Source: Geobacillus jurassicus NBRC 107829 (GTDB taxonomy: Bacteria > Bacillota > Bacilli > Bacillales > Anoxybacillaceae). Taken from it: a stretch of DNA of 64,000 bases. The notes beneath the pieces were generated by a model that was not told the DNA's origin, did not search any database, and was given only the letters and a program-made list of their open reading frames with translations. The DNA lies in NCBI RefSeq assembly GCF_001544315.1, contig NZ_BCQG01000013.1, forward strand, positions 1 to 64,000. Reading direction: 5' to 3'. The position numbers were made by a program, and so were the translations under genes. Shown piece by piece: positions 43,090 through 51,821 of the stretch; the first letter of the stretch is position 1, and the number at the start of each line of letters is the position of its first letter.

Positions 43090-43380
43090 ATGAACATTAC
43101 GATTACGAAAAAGGCGTTGAATTGGTACAAACGGGAGCTCGGGCTGAAACCGGGCGATGCGATCCGCTTTTTTGCCCGCTACGGCGGGTGCAGCACCGTG
43201 CAAAAAGGGTTTTCGCTTGGCATGACCAAAGACGAACCGACAGACAAGCCGGCGGCGCAGACGACGGTCGACGGTGTCACCTTTTTTGTTGAAGATGGCG
43301 ACCAATGGTTTTTTGACGGACGCGATTTGACTGTGGATTTGGATGAAAAAAGCGATGAGCCGGTTTTTCTCGTCCATTGA
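43090..43380 (+). CDS. yneR: HesB/YadR/YfhF-like protein YneR
   Basis: A 96-residue HesB-type protein: ITKKALNWYKRELGLKPGDA, RFFARYGGCSTVQKGFSLGM and VEDGDQWFFDGRDLTVDLDE. The iron-sulfur carrier family normally has three conserved cysteines; only the central Cys is seen here, as in YneR, so it is unlikely to be a standard Fe-S scaffold. The ATG follows GAGGAGGGG. It sits beside yneQ and yneP homologs as in B. subtilis. Confidence 0.85.
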   Translation: MNITITKKALNWYKRELGLKPGDAIRFFARYGGCSTVQKGFSLGMTKDEPTDKPAAQTTVDGVTFFVEDGDQWFFDGRDLTVDLDEKSDEPVFLVH

Positions 43381-43395
43381 ACGTCCCCTGGCGGT

Positions 43396-43427
43396 TGAAA
43401 AAGCTAGCCTTGGCGCTAGCTTTTTCG
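43396..43427. terminator. Bidirectional terminator overlapping a gene end
   Basis: GAAAAAGCTAGC-CTTG-GCGCTAGCTTTTTC has T-runs on both strands. Its right arm contains the last codons and stop of the convergent thioesterase gene. Confidence 0.85.
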
Positions 43428-43826
43428 AATGATGGCGATCGTACAGCGGGAAATGCAGACAAGCTCCCCTTGTTCATTAGTGATGCGCACATCCCACACC
43501 ATCGTCGTCCGGCCGCGGTGCAACACCGTGCCCGTTGCCGTCACCGTCCCGCTGCGAACGGCGCGGACGTGGTTAGCATTAATCTCCAACCCAACGACAT
43601 TTTCCGTATGCGGATCGACAAGCGCGTACGCGCCGATGCTGGCGACCGTTTCCGCCAAGGCGACCGAGGCGCCGCCATGCAGCAGCCCAGCCGGCTGGTG
43701 CGTGCGGCGATCGACCGGCATCGTCGCGACGACGCGGCCTTCCCCAATCTCGACAATTTCGATGCCGAGCGTATCGATCAACGTATGTTTCGCCATTTCC
43801 TTCACAACGGCTAAATCGATCATCAT
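43416..43826 (-). CDS. Hotdog-fold thioesterase (PaaI/YuxO-like)
   Basis: A 136-residue hotdog-fold acyl-CoA thioesterase. The catalytic region is QPAGLLHGGASVALAETVAS with the HGG motif, followed by VGLEINANHVRAVRSGTVTA. It is close to the YuxO/MenI-like group (1,4-dihydroxy-2-naphthoyl-CoA hydrolase candidates). Its ATG overlaps the stop of yneQ by four bases, so the two are translationally coupled. The true substrate is undefined. Confidence 0.82.
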   Translation of the reverse strand: MMIDLAVVKEMAKHTLIDTLGIEIVEIGEGRVVATMPVDRRTHQPAGLLHGGASVALAETVASIGAYALVDPHTENVVGLEINANHVRAVRSGTVTATGTVLHRGRTTMVWDVRITNEQGELVCISRCTIAIIRKS

Positions 43827-44137
43827 TCCTTCTTCCCCCGTTTCGTGAATCGTTCCAACTCAAAAAGCCGTCCTTCCTGTTGCAAAATGCGTGTTTGTGT
43901 ATCACCGAGCAAATCAAAATGCGGAAACTCACCGCGCCGGTCGATCCATTCTTCCTTCAGCCCGTACTGCCGCCCCCACTCGGCGAGTTTTTCGACATCG
44001 GCGCAGCCGACTTTCGTCACCGTCGTGCAATGCGGAAAACGTTCGTCGTACCAATAGTGGGTCAAAAAGGCGATTTCGCCGCGCTTCACTTTCTCTTTCC
44101 ACGCCGCGAGTTCATGTCGGCGGATGCCAAACGCCAT
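43823..44137 (-). CDS. yneQ: YneQ family protein
   Basis: A 104-residue soluble protein beginning MAFGIRRHELAAWKEKVKRG, with AFLTHYWYDERFPHCTTVTK and GEFPHFDLLG, the conserved landmarks of YneQ. Function unknown. It follows yneP by 14 bases and overlaps the thioesterase gene. GGGGAGCGG precedes the ATG. Confidence 0.85.
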   Translation of the reverse strand: MAFGIRRHELAAWKEKVKRGEIAFLTHYWYDERFPHCTTVTKVGCADVEKLAEWGRQYGLKEEWIDRRGEFPHFDLLGDTQTRILQQEGRLFELERFTKRGKKE

Positions 44138-44151
44138 CGCACCGCTCCCCT

Positions 44152-44568
44152 TTATCGCTTCGCCCGCTCATACGCTTCGTGCCAATCGGGAAAATATTTG
44201 CGAATAACGATCGGCCGAAACGTATCGCGCTTGACGCAAACGTGCTGCGACTTTCCGGTCACCGCCACCTCGCCATCCGGAGCGAGGATTTCATAGCCGT
44301 ATGTCACGCGAATGCCGTCATAGGCGTCAATCCACGTGCGAACGATCGCCGTTTCCCCATAACGGAGCGGCTTTTTGTACGACACTTGCAAATCGACAAC
44401 GGGTGAAATGATACCTTCTTTCTCCATGTCAGCATAATGAAAGCCGAGCTGTTTGATCAATTCCGTGCGCCCGACCTCCATCCACACTAAATAATTTGCG
44501 TGGTAGACGACGCCCATTTGGTCTGTTTCCGCATAGCGTACTTCAATTTGTTTTTCTGCCACTTTCAC
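44152..44568 (-). CDS. yneP: Acyl-CoA thioesterase (YneP, YbgC-like)
   Basis: A 138-residue hotdog-fold thioesterase of the 4-hydroxybenzoyl-CoA thioesterase/YbgC group. The catalytic Asp and context are in RYAETDQMGVVYHANYLVWM; then VDLQVSYKKPLRYGE and the C-terminal domain. The GTG start has GGAGGG nine bases upstream. First gene of the yneP-yneQ-thioesterase unit. Confidence 0.88.
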   Translation of the reverse strand: MKVAEKQIEVRYAETDQMGVVYHANYLVWMEVGRTELIKQLGFHYADMEKEGIISPVVDLQVSYKKPLRYGETAIVRTWIDAYDGIRVTYGYEILAPDGEVAVTGKSQHVCVKRDTFRPIVIRKYFPDWHEAYERAKR

Positions 44569-44646
44569 GTTCGTTCTCCCTCCATTTTTTGCCGGACCTC
44601 CCCTTTTATGTTACCATTTGCCCGTTGGCTCGCTCAAGCAGCAGAT

Positions 44647-44693
44647 AAAAAAAAAAACGAAGCCGCCCCCCCACATGAGGGCCGCTTCGTTTT
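44647..44693 (-). terminator. Terminator of tlp
   Basis: AACGAAGC / GCTTCGTT stem with a long loop and eleven T on the minus strand, right after the tlp stop codon. Confidence 0.85.
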
Positions 44694-44919
44694 ACTGGTA
44701 GCCGTGTTCCCGTGCAGCTGCTTCGTCTCGGATTTCCGCACGCATCGCAGCGATCGCTTCTTCGCGGCGGCGGTTTTTCGCACGAATCTTCTCCTGTTCC
44801 TCCGGCGACGCAAACTGCATCGTTTCCTCGGCCTTTTCTATGTTCTCAATTGTATTTTGCACCATTTCTTGCAGCTTTTCCACATTGTCGCTGCGGTCAT
44901 CCGGTTTCGGACGCGGCAT
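44692..44919 (-). CDS. tlp: Small acid-soluble spore protein Tlp
   Basis: A 75-residue helical protein of the Tlp family: MPRPKPDDRSDNVEKLQEMV, then QNTIENIEKAEETMQFASPE and a charged tail. Tlp is a minor spore-core protein made in the forespore under sigma-G in B. subtilis. AAGGAGG precedes the ATG. It directly follows sspN, the same sspN-tlp pair as in B. subtilis. Confidence 0.93.
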   Translation of the reverse strand: MPRPKPDDRSDNVEKLQEMVQNTIENIEKAEETMQFASPEEQEKIRAKNRRREEAIAAMRAEIRDEAAAREHGYQ

Positions 44920-44949
44920 GGATGCTTCCTCCTTTGCGCGAGTTTCCGG

Positions 44950-45093
44950 CTATTCGCCTTTCGTTTGGATGACTTGGGCGTGCTGGCCGGACTGGTCTTG
45001 CATTTGTTTGCCCTTGTTTCCTCCTGCGGCGCGAGGCTGTGTACCGATATGGTTCGGCACGAAATGTTTCCGGCTTCCTTTCGGATTGCTCAT
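44950..45093 (-). CDS. sspN: Small acid-soluble spore protein N
   Basis: A 47-residue protein, [20 protein letters not shown], then [20 protein letters not shown] and KGE, matching SspN across its length. The ATG is preceded by GAGGAGGCG. It forms a two-gene unit with tlp. A forespore promoter is expected upstream but was not identified with confidence. Confidence 0.93.
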   Translation of the reverse strand: MSNPKGSRKHFVPNHIGTQPRAAGGNKGKQMQDQSGQHAQVIQTKGE

Positions 45094-45148
45094 TGTCTTC
45101 GCCTCCTCGCCATCTAGTCTGTCCGCCCGGAGGACCGCTATGCATGGG

Positions 45149-45280
45149 TTATTCTGCTTTCTTGAGCATCCGCTCTTCCAGCTTTTTCTCAATTTTTTCG
45201 AGCGCTTCCCGATCGTTCAACAATTGCCGTTTGTTCTCGCTGATCAGTTCTTGGAGAGTCATTTTGCGGGATCGTCTCAT
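45149..45280 (-). CDS. FbpB family small basic protein (43 aa)
   Basis: A 43-residue, highly charged single helix: [20 protein letters not shown], then [20 protein letters not shown]. This is the FbpB pattern (ELIxxNKxxLLxDxxALEKIE). In B. subtilis FbpB is Fur-regulated and helps the iron-sparing response. No good Fur box is visible here, so this copy may not be iron-regulated. GGGGAGG precedes the ATG. Confidence 0.78.
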   Translation of the reverse strand: MRRSRKMTLQELISENKRQLLNDREALEKIEKKLEERMLKKAE

Positions 45281-45371
45281 CGCTTCAACCTCCCCTCACT
45301 TTTATTGTAATCTTATTCATGCCCAAAAAAGATAAAAATTATGACAACTTTTTGAAAAATAACAAACCATG

Positions 45372-45418
45372 AAGAAAGCGCTTTTCGCTGCAGCCATCGC
45401 TCAACGAAAAAGCGCTGT
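45372..45418 (-). terminator. Terminator of yneN
   Basis: AGCGCTTTTTCG pairs with CGAAAAGCGCT, then TTTCTTC on the minus strand; it overlaps the yneN stop codon. Confidence 0.65.
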
Positions 45419-45922
45419 TTCCTGCTCGAGCCGTTTCGCCGTCACGGGACCGACGATCTTCCGTCGGATGACGCCATTCGGATCGATAATATAAGTCGTT
45501 GGAATCGTTTGGATTCGATATTGACGCAATGCTTCGCCGCGCACATCGAGACCGATCGGGAACGCAAGCTTGTTCGCTTTCGCAAACCGCTCGGCGTTGT
45601 CCAACGTATCTTGCGTCGTCAAATGAACGGCAAGGAGCGCGACTTCGCGGCCATGCCGCTCGTAAAACTCAGCAAGCTCCGGCATTTCCTTTTTGCACGG
45701 CGGGCACCATGACGTCCAAAAGTTGAGGACGACCGGTTTGCCGCGCAACACCGACAGCTTGACCGATTGACCTCCAAGCACCGGCAAGGTCAAGTCAGGA
45801 GCCGTCTGGCCAACTTCCGGGCCGGATTCGTTTGCTTCATTCGGTTTGTCGGCCGCCATCGCATTCCAAAGGCCATAGCCGGCCACAGCTAAAAACAAAA
45901 GAACGACCAGCCATTTCCGCAC
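45401..45922 (-). CDS. yneN: Membrane-anchored thiol-disulfide oxidoreductase YneN
   Basis: A 173-residue ResA/TlpA-type thioredoxin-fold protein facing the cell exterior. A short N-terminal membrane anchor (about residues 4-22) is followed by the active site WCPPC in LNFWTSWCPPCKKEMPEL and the cis-Pro loop QTIPTTYIIDP. The GTG at 45922 was chosen because GGAGGG lies six bases upstream; an earlier ATG would add an Arg-rich stretch. Beside tlp/sspN as in B. subtilis. Confidence 0.88.
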   Translation of the reverse strand: MRKWLVVLLFLAVAGYGLWNAMAADKPNEANESGPEVGQTAPDLTLPVLGGQSVKLSVLRGKPVVLNFWTSWCPPCKKEMPELAEFYERHGREVALLAVHLTTQDTLDNAERFAKANKLAFPIGLDVRGEALRQYRIQTIPTTYIIDPNGVIRRKIVGPVTAKRLEQETALFR

Positions 45923-46009
45923 GTTGTTCCCTCCTCGCCGGCGCCTTCGCCGTTCTGTTCGCAATTATAGCACATATGTTTGTTTTTTGCCAACAATCAC
46001 GCTTGAAAC

Positions 46010-46033
46010 GAAAAAACGAGGGCGCGCCCTCGT
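46010..46033 (-). terminator. Terminator of the 49-residue protein gene
   Basis: ACGAGGGCG / CGCCCTCGT perfect palindrome followed by TTTTTT on the minus strand. Confidence 0.85.
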
Positions 46034-46036
46034 TCG

Positions 46037-46186
46037 TTACCGAATGTTTTTATGGTCGTTCTTCATTTTCTCCGCTTCGACTTCCGCGTAAGAAGCGAAT
46101 TCGCTCGTCCATTCGTTGAAGCCGTTCTTCTTCTTCGCGTTGTTGTTTCGTTGGGCATTGGCATTGCCGAGTTTTGTCCGGCCCAT
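46037..46186 (-). CDS. Small hypothetical protein (49 aa)
   Basis: A 49-residue hydrophilic protein starting MGRTKLGNANAQRNNNAKKK and ending EKMKNDHKNIR, with one probable amphipathic helix. GGAGGAG precedes the ATG and a perfect terminator follows the stop codon. The Asn/Lys-rich start resembles minor spore proteins of the SspO/SspP type, but it does not match any I can name. Confidence 0.7.
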   Translation of the reverse strand: MGRTKLGNANAQRNNNAKKKNGFNEWTSEFASYAEVEAEKMKNDHKNIR

Positions 46187-46454
46187 GCTTCTCCTCCTCT
46201 GCTTCCGTCGGTTCACCCATAGTATCGCCGACCGGAGAAAAACTATGCATGCAGCGCTTCGGGCGCCGGCCGAAAAAATGGGAACGATGAAAAAAGCTCC
46301 ATGTTGAAGAAAAGGGAAACAAACACCAAGCGAAAACCGCCGAAAATCAACATCGCTTCGAGCCCATGCGGACCGAAGAAAAACGAAAAGAAAGCGGCGG
46401 TTTCATCCAACAACAGCCGGGCGTCAAATGATGTTTCACCATGGGCCGGGGAAA

Positions 46455-47303
46455 CTAGGCATCGGATGACGGATCGCCCGTTTCGATCGGGTGGTCCGGA
46501 TAGGAAATCCAGTCGCTGAAACTGCCGACATACAGCCGGACGTTGCGATAACCGGCTTCGCGGAGCGCCAACACGTTCGGGCAGGCGGTGACGCCGGAGC
46601 CGCAATAGACGATCAGCGGCTTCCCACGGTCAAAATCGGCAAACCGCGCCGCCTGCTCAGCGGCGCTTTTCCAGTAGCCGCCTTCACCTACTCCGTCCTT
46701 CCAAAACCGGTGCACCGCTCCTGGGATGCGGCCGGCTAGGCGGTCAATCGGTTCTTCCAAGCCGGCGTACCGCTTCCACTCGCGCGAATCAATGAGCACG
46801 GCTGAGCGGTCGCGGACGGCGGCGCGCACATCATCGACCGTCGCCAGCCATGACCGATCCGGGCGCGGCCGAAACAGCCGAGGCGCCACGGCGGGAACAG
46901 CGTTCGTCACCGGATGCCCTTGTTTTTTCCATTCGCTGTAGTTGCCATCAAGCACATAAACGCGCTCATGGCCGAAGTAACGAAGAAGCCACCAGCAGCG
47001 CGCGGCCATCGCCCCGTCTTGGTCGTCGTAAGCGACAACCGCCACCGTTTCGTCGATGCCGGCTCGGCCAAACACGGCCGCCGCCTGATCCGCCGATGGG
47101 AGCGGATGGCGGCCGCCATGCTCTCCGACCGGGCCTGACAGGTCACGTTCTAAGTCCATGTAGACTGCCCCAGGAATGTGATCTTCCCGGTAAGCGGCCG
47201 CTCCCTTGGCCGGGTCGCCGAGCCAAAAGCGGCAGTCAAGAATGCGCGTGTTTTCGTCGTACAAATGGCGAAGGAGCCATTCATGGGAAACAAGCGACGC
47301 CAT
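46455..47303 (-). CDS. Sulfurtransferase, two rhodanese domains
   Basis: A 282-residue enzyme with an N-terminal inactive and a C-terminal active rhodanese domain. The active-site loop is CGSGVTA in LIVYCGSGVTACPNVLALR, which is the 3-mercaptopyruvate sulfurtransferase (SseA) type rather than the CRKGVT of thiosulfate rhodaneses. HIPGAVYMDLERDLSG marks the first domain. The ATG at 47303 follows a G-rich ribosome binding site. Mercaptopyruvate is therefore the likelier sulfur donor. Confidence 0.87.
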   Translation of the reverse strand: MASLVSHEWLLRHLYDENTRILDCRFWLGDPAKGAAAYREDHIPGAVYMDLERDLSGPVGEHGGRHPLPSADQAAAVFGRAGIDETVAVVAYDDQDGAMAARCWWLLRYFGHERVYVLDGNYSEWKKQGHPVTNAVPAVAPRLFRPRPDRSWLATVDDVRAAVRDRSAVLIDSREWKRYAGLEEPIDRLAGRIPGAVHRFWKDGVGEGGYWKSAAEQAARFADFDRGKPLIVYCGSGVTACPNVLALREAGYRNVRLYVGSFSDWISYPDHPIETGDPSSDA

Positions 47304-47367
47304 ATTTTCTCCCCCCCCTCTTCGTTTTGCCGCCGCCAAGCGGCGCTTCAGCGGCGGAACCGAAAGC

Positions 47368-47406
47368 AGCCCATCGGCAGGACACCGGCGGCCCCGCCGA
47401 TGGGCT
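47368..47406 (-). terminator. Terminator-like hairpin behind ypbS
   Basis: AGCCCATCGGC / GCCGATGGGCT form a perfect 11-bp stem; the tail GCTTTC has only three T. Confidence 0.6.
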
Positions 47407-47422
47407 TACGCCGGCGCCATCG

Positions 47423-47698
47423 TCACGGCCGCTCCTTCCCTTCGAGCCGGCTCACGTACTCATGCACCATCTCCGGCGTCACATAGCGGCGCGCCGGCAC
47501 GAGGCCGCTTTTGGCCAGCTCGTTCATCTGCTTCGTCACTTCATTGATCCCATCGACCGTAAACGGCTCGCCGCGGCGGCATCGTTCGACCGCCTCAGCG
47601 ATATGCCGTTCCCGCTCAGCGTCAAGCGCGGCAAACCGTTTTAACATGACATGCTGTTTTTGCACATGGGCAGTGATCGCGTGATGCACTTCGCTCAA
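47423..47698 (-). CDS. ypbS: DUF2533 family protein YpbS
   Basis: A 91-residue helical protein: HHAITAHVQKQHVMLKRFAA, then DGINEVTKQMNELAKSGLVP and YVTPEMVHEYVSRL, which is the YpbS pattern. The start is TTG at 47698, overlapping the upstream stop codon (ATTGA) with GAGG four bases before it. It is translationally coupled to the 62-residue protein and lies downstream of dynA, as in B. subtilis. Function unknown. Confidence 0.82.
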   Translation of the reverse strand: MSEVHHAITAHVQKQHVMLKRFAALDAERERHIAEAVERCRRGEPFTVDGINEVTKQMNELAKSGLVPARRYVTPEMVHEYVSRLEGKERP

Positions 47699-47883
47699 TG
47701 GTCCTCGTCCTTTCCTGCTTCTTTTTCCATTAAACGCCGGACATTCGGTTTCGGCGTCCAGCAGTTGAACCGATAGTTCGGTTTCGTCGCATAGCCGAGC
47801 CGGCAGCAATACGTGTACAGCCCGTCGGCTCGCTTTTCCATGCCGTAGTGAATGCACGTGGCGCAGGCGTGAAACCGGTTCAT
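47695..47883 (-). CDS. Small cysteine-rich protein (62 aa)
   Basis: A 62-residue protein with five cysteines: CATC near the N-terminus, CC in YTYCCRLGYA, and a later C in FNCWTPKP. This suggests a zinc knuckle. Its ATG overlaps the dynA stop (ATGA) and its stop overlaps the ypbS start, so dynA, this gene and ypbS form a coupled chain. GGGGAGGTG precedes the ATG. No named family is recalled. Confidence 0.75.
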   Translation of the reverse strand: MNRFHACATCIHYGMEKRADGLYTYCCRLGYATKPNYRFNCWTPKPNVRRLMEKEAGKDEDH

Positions 47884-50800
47884 CGACGCACCTCCCCGCC
47901 TCGGCCGGAAAGAAGGCCGCAAAGCGCCGCTTCGATCCGGCTGAGCGCCTCATGGTCCGCCGTCTCAGCGAGCGCGGCAAGCAAACCGTCCGTATAGCTG
48001 TCAACTTGTTCCGCCAGCGCAGCTGAAAGCGCAGCGACAGCAGCACTGTATTGTTCAGCATACGCCGCTACAAGCCGCTCCTTTTGCTCGGCTAAATAGC
48101 GATCGACCGGCTCAACAAGCGCCGCCTCAATTTCTTCTTTCATCCGCCGCTTTTCATCGCGCTCAAAAAACGATTTCGCGTTTTTGTACAGCGCAAGCGC
48201 CTTGGCAAACCGCGCCCGGTCCACATCACCAAGGGCGTTGGCAAACTCCGGAGCCGAAAAGGCAAATGGCTCGGGCGGCGTGAGCGCAAGCGCGTCATCT
48301 AGGCGGCGAAGCTCACGGAACAGGCGCGAGAACTGTTCGGCCAGCTGCTTGTGCAAAAACGACTCAACGCGCAAGCTCGTCGCCCGCAGTTCTTGAGCCA
48401 AATCAAAACCGACCGATGCGAGCAGCTCATCGAGGCAGCGCTCAAGCGCCCGGCGCGCTGGGCCTTGGTCGTCGCGGAGCACCGCCGGGTTAAACGCCTC
48501 CTTAAACACATCGTTGAGGCGGAAAAAGACGCGCTGCTTCACGTAATAGAGCAATTCGTCGACTTCCTGGCGGAGCGCCTGCCGGCCGTAGACGTCATCA
48601 ATGCCGGCAAGCACGGCGTGCATCTTTGTTTTCGCCGCCTCAAGCGCCTGCCGTTTCGCTGCTTTTTCCGCCTCACTTTGCCCGGCGGCGCGCGCAAATT
48701 CCTCCGCCGTCCGCCGCACCCGCTCAAGCTCAGCATACGCGCTCTCGATGGCGACCTCCGCCAGCTCCTCCGTTAAGAAGCGGAAAAAGTCGGCTTCAAA
48801 AGCGGACAGGCCGGAATCGGTCAGGACGCTGTGCGGGCCGGTTTCCATCCCTGTTTTTTCCGCCAGAGCCAAGCGGCTTGAGAGCGCATAAAGGCGCGGG
48901 AAGCGGATGCCGAAGCGGGCGAGCTCGCCGTTCATATAGGAAACGACAGCCTCAAGCTCTTCTTTCGACTGGGCCAAATCGGCCGCATTGATGATGAAAA
49001 ACATTTTATCAAGAGCAAACGCGTCTTTGACGCGCCCAAGCTGAAGCAAAAACTCGCGGTCTGCTTTTGAGAACGCATGGTTATAATACGTCACAAACAA
49101 GAGCGCATCGGCGTGCTTCATGTAATGGAACGCCACTCCCGTATGTCGGGCGTTCAGCGAGTCCACCCCCGGCGTGTCAACAAGCGTCACCCCCTGGCGG
49201 GTGAGCGGACAGTCAGCGTACAGCACGACCTCATCTAAGAAGCAGGACACCGCCTCAACGGCGACGTACGTCTCGAGCTCTTCCCAACCGATGGAAACCA
49301 CTGCCCCGAATCGGCCGTTCATCCGCTCATAGCCGGCCGCAACGGCCGCCAAGAAAGCGACATGCGGCTTTTGCGCCGGATGTTCGGCCCCGGATTCGGC
49401 AAGGCGGGCGCAAAGGCGAAGCGCTTCATCCCACGTATTTGCCTCATGGCCGCACTGCCGAAGCGACGATTGCACATCCGCCCAAATTTGTGGTTCGCTT
49501 TTCACTTTCACGACCGCAGTGCCGTGCGGGTGCTCTTGATCGGGCGGTGCGATTTTGCTGATGGCGGCGGTTGTCGGGTTGGGCGACGACGGCAAAAGCG
49601 GCGCGCCGAGCAAGGCGTTCGCAAGCGATGATTTGCCGGCGCTGAAGGCGCCAAATAGAGCGACGGTAAACGACCGGTCGCGAAGCCGGCGCGCCTTGTC
49701 GCGCAGCGGTCCGGCGAAGCGGCTGAGCATTTTGGACCGTTCAAGCCAAGCCGCCGCTTCCTCAAGCCGCTCGGCCGCCTCTTCGCTCCGCTGCTTTCCG
49801 CCGCTTGAAGGCGTCCGAACTCCGTCCGCCCTTTCGCTCGCTCCGTCGCAGACCGTCTCCTGACCGAGCGCTTGCTCTTTGGCGGAAAAACGGTTCGTTG
49901 CCGCCGGCTCGGATGCGGCTTGCGGTTTTGCCGCCTCAGCGTGGCGCGCTTTCCGGAAAACCGGCGGCGCCGTCAATGCAACGAGACGGCTTTCATCAAG
50001 CAATGCGGACTCGCTAGGGGCGGCGATCAGCTGTTCAAGCGCACGCTGGCGCTCGTCCCGCTCGTCTCTGAGGCGGGCGAGGCGGGCGAGGAGCTCCGCT
50101 TTTTCGCGCGCAGCCGAAAGCTGTCCACTCAATGTTTCCGTTTGGGCGGCTGCCCGTTTGGCGATTTGTTCCTTCAATCCAGCGAATAAGGCGAGCGCCG
50201 AATCGCGGTAGCGCTTTTTCAGCGCCGCCGCCACGTCGTCTGTATAGTTGAGCAGCGCCGCGCCGCTTGACTCCGCCCCTTGTTTGACGAGGACGGCAAG
50301 CAGCGTCTCATCCCACTCCGCCGCCCATCGCTGGCACTCGCCGAGCCAGGCATCATCAGCATGCCATTCCTTTCCACACTGAACGAGCAGCTGGCGGACG
50401 TGCCACTCGATTTGCGCCGCCGCCTGCGCCTTCACGCTTTCGTAAAACGCCTCAAGCCGCCGCTTGCGCTCTTGCTCCGTTTTTGCCTTTGCAAACAACA
50501 GCCCGACTTTGAAATTCGGCTGCATCGCCTGCAAGTACGCCTCAGCGCGCGCCCTCGTCTCAAACGGCATCAAGTACGCGTTTTGCAGCACGCGCTCAAG
50601 CTCAGCGCGAAACGCCTCTTCCGCCCGCGCCGGCGCCGTTTGCCAATCGACAAGCTCCGCCTCGAGGCGTTCAAACTCTGCGACGGCCGCCGCCTCGTCA
50701 TTGGCGCCGCCAAGCGCCTCGAGGCGCGCCTCTATCTCTTGCTCAATCGGCTCGTGCCGCGCGCGGAGCTGTTCAAGATGGCGGGCGGCAATCCGCTTTA

Positions 50801-51632
50801 ACGCCGACTCAGCGCCGCGGATGATCCATTCCTCTTTGTCGGCAAACAACCGGTGCAAACAAGCTACAAGCTCATGCCATTCATTGTGCGGATGCGAAGG
50901 AGCTTTCAGCGACAGGAAAAACAAACGGGCCGCCTCAACTCCCCAGCGCCGAAACGCCTCGATGGCCGAAGCGCGGAATTCGGTGAACGGAAGCTCACCC
51001 TCGCGATGTTTATCGATTTGGTTGATGACCAAATAGACTGTTTTCCCTTCATCTATCAATTGTTTTGTAAATTGGAAGTTTAATTCCGCCTGCACATGGT
51101 TATAATCCATGACGTAAAAGACGACATCAGCCAAATGAAGCGCCGATTCCGTCGCCAGCCGGTGGGCGTCATCGGTCGAATCGATGCCCGGAGTATCTAG
51201 GATAGCGACTCCCGGCGGAATGGCGTCCGTTTTTCGGCTGATTTCAATCCATTCGATCGTCTCCCCGTCCCGGCATTGGGCGCGAATCAAATCCGGGTCG
51301 TACGGCGGTTCATACTCGACCGGCTCATCGTGATGGAAAAAGACGCGCACATAGTCTGGGCCGGCTTTCACTTTAACGAGGTTGGCGCTCGTCGGAATCG
51401 GGCTCGACGGCAAAAGCGGCTCGCCGAGCAGCGCGTTGATCAAACTTGACTTTCCAGCGGAAAAATGGCCGCAAAACGCGACAACAAGCTCGCCGGACGC
51501 TGCCTTTTCGATCAACTGCTTCACTTTGTCCGCATGCTCCTGGTCATCCGCGGACTGAAGTTGTTCGTGCATGTCGATCATTTTCGAAAGCCACGGCCGC
51601 AATGACGGCCGCTCAATCGCAATATACCCCAT
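47880..51632 (-). CDS. dynA: Two-headed bacterial dynamin DynA
   Basis: A 1250-residue dynamin-like protein made of two full GTPase modules fused in tandem, the layout of B. subtilis DynA (YpbR, about 1190 residues). The first P-loop GHFSAGKSS lies at residues 55-63 with DTPGIDS and NQIDK. The second, GAFSAGKSSLANALLG, begins near residue 660 with DTPGVDS. Long helical stalk regions follow each. DynA tethers and fuses membranes and aids membrane repair. The ATG at 51632 follows AAAGGGG. It leads a coupled chain with the Cys-rich protein and ypbS. Confidence 0.92.
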   Translation of the reverse strand: MGYIAIERPSLRPWLSKMIDMHEQLQSADDQEHADKVKQLIEKAASGELVVAFCGHFSAGKSSLINALLGEPLLPSSPIPTSANLVKVKAGPDYVRVFFHHDEPVEYEPPYDPDLIRAQCRDGETIEWIEISRKTDAIPPGVAILDTPGIDSTDDAHRLATESALHLADVVFYVMDYNHVQAELNFQFTKQLIDEGKTVYLVINQIDKHREGELPFTEFRASAIEAFRRWGVEAARLFFLSLKAPSHPHNEWHELVACLHRLFADKEEWIIRGAESALKRIAARHLEQLRARHEPIEQEIEARLEALGGANDEAAAVAEFERLEAELVDWQTAPARAEEAFRAELERVLQNAYLMPFETRARAEAYLQAMQPNFKVGLLFAKAKTEQERKRRLEAFYESVKAQAAAQIEWHVRQLLVQCGKEWHADDAWLGECQRWAAEWDETLLAVLVKQGAESSGAALLNYTDDVAAALKKRYRDSALALFAGLKEQIAKRAAAQTETLSGQLSAAREKAELLARLARLRDERDERQRALEQLIAAPSESALLDESRLVALTAPPVFRKARHAEAAKPQAASEPAATNRFSAKEQALGQETVCDGASERADGVRTPSSGGKQRSEEAAERLEEAAAWLERSKMLSRFAGPLRDKARRLRDRSFTVALFGAFSAGKSSLANALLGAPLLPSSPNPTTAAISKIAPPDQEHPHGTAVVKVKSEPQIWADVQSSLRQCGHEANTWDEALRLCARLAESGAEHPAQKPHVAFLAAVAAGYERMNGRFGAVVSIGWEELETYVAVEAVSCFLDEVVLYADCPLTRQGVTLVDTPGVDSLNARHTGVAFHYMKHADALLFVTYYNHAFSKADREFLLQLGRVKDAFALDKMFFIINAADLAQSKEELEAVVSYMNGELARFGIRFPRLYALSSRLALAEKTGMETGPHSVLTDSGLSAFEADFFRFLTEELAEVAIESAYAELERVRRTAEEFARAAGQSEAEKAAKRQALEAAKTKMHAVLAGIDDVYGRQALRQEVDELLYYVKQRVFFRLNDVFKEAFNPAVLRDDQGPARRALERCLDELLASVGFDLAQELRATSLRVESFLHKQLAEQFSRLFRELRRLDDALALTPPEPFAFSAPEFANALGDVDRARFAKALALYKNAKSFFERDEKRRMKEEIEAALVEPVDRYLAEQKERLVAAYAEQYSAAVAALSAALAEQVDSYTDGLLAALAETADHEALSRIEAALCGLLSGRGGEVRR

Positions 51633-51710
51633 GGCCAAAACCCCTTTGTTTCCGTCAATATCATTTACATTCATTTTACTGCATTTCGTCCCGTTTCCCA
51701 ATAGAAAAAA

Positions 51711-51742
51711 AGAAAAATCCCGCCGTAACCGGGCAGGATCAC
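51711..51742 (-). terminator. Terminator of bpsA-bpsB
   Basis: GCCCG / CGGG-based stem with TTTTTCTTTTTTT on the minus strand, between bpsB and dynA; dynA therefore has its own promoter. Confidence 0.65.
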
Positions 51743-51821
51743 ATAGAGAAAGAGACAAGCCCCCCAGCACCGTCTGTTAACACATAGATGGCTCGCAGCT
51801 TGGTTTTCGTTGTCCGCTGCT

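Noticed and set aside
45281..45400. Fur box ahead of the FbpB-like gene
   Set aside because: AT-rich but without an acceptable match to GATAATGATAATCATTATC-type symmetry.
46187..46454. Hydrophobic minus-strand frame downstream of the sulfurtransferase gene
   Set aside because: Its open frame begins inside the sulfurtransferase gene without a start codon or ribosome binding site.
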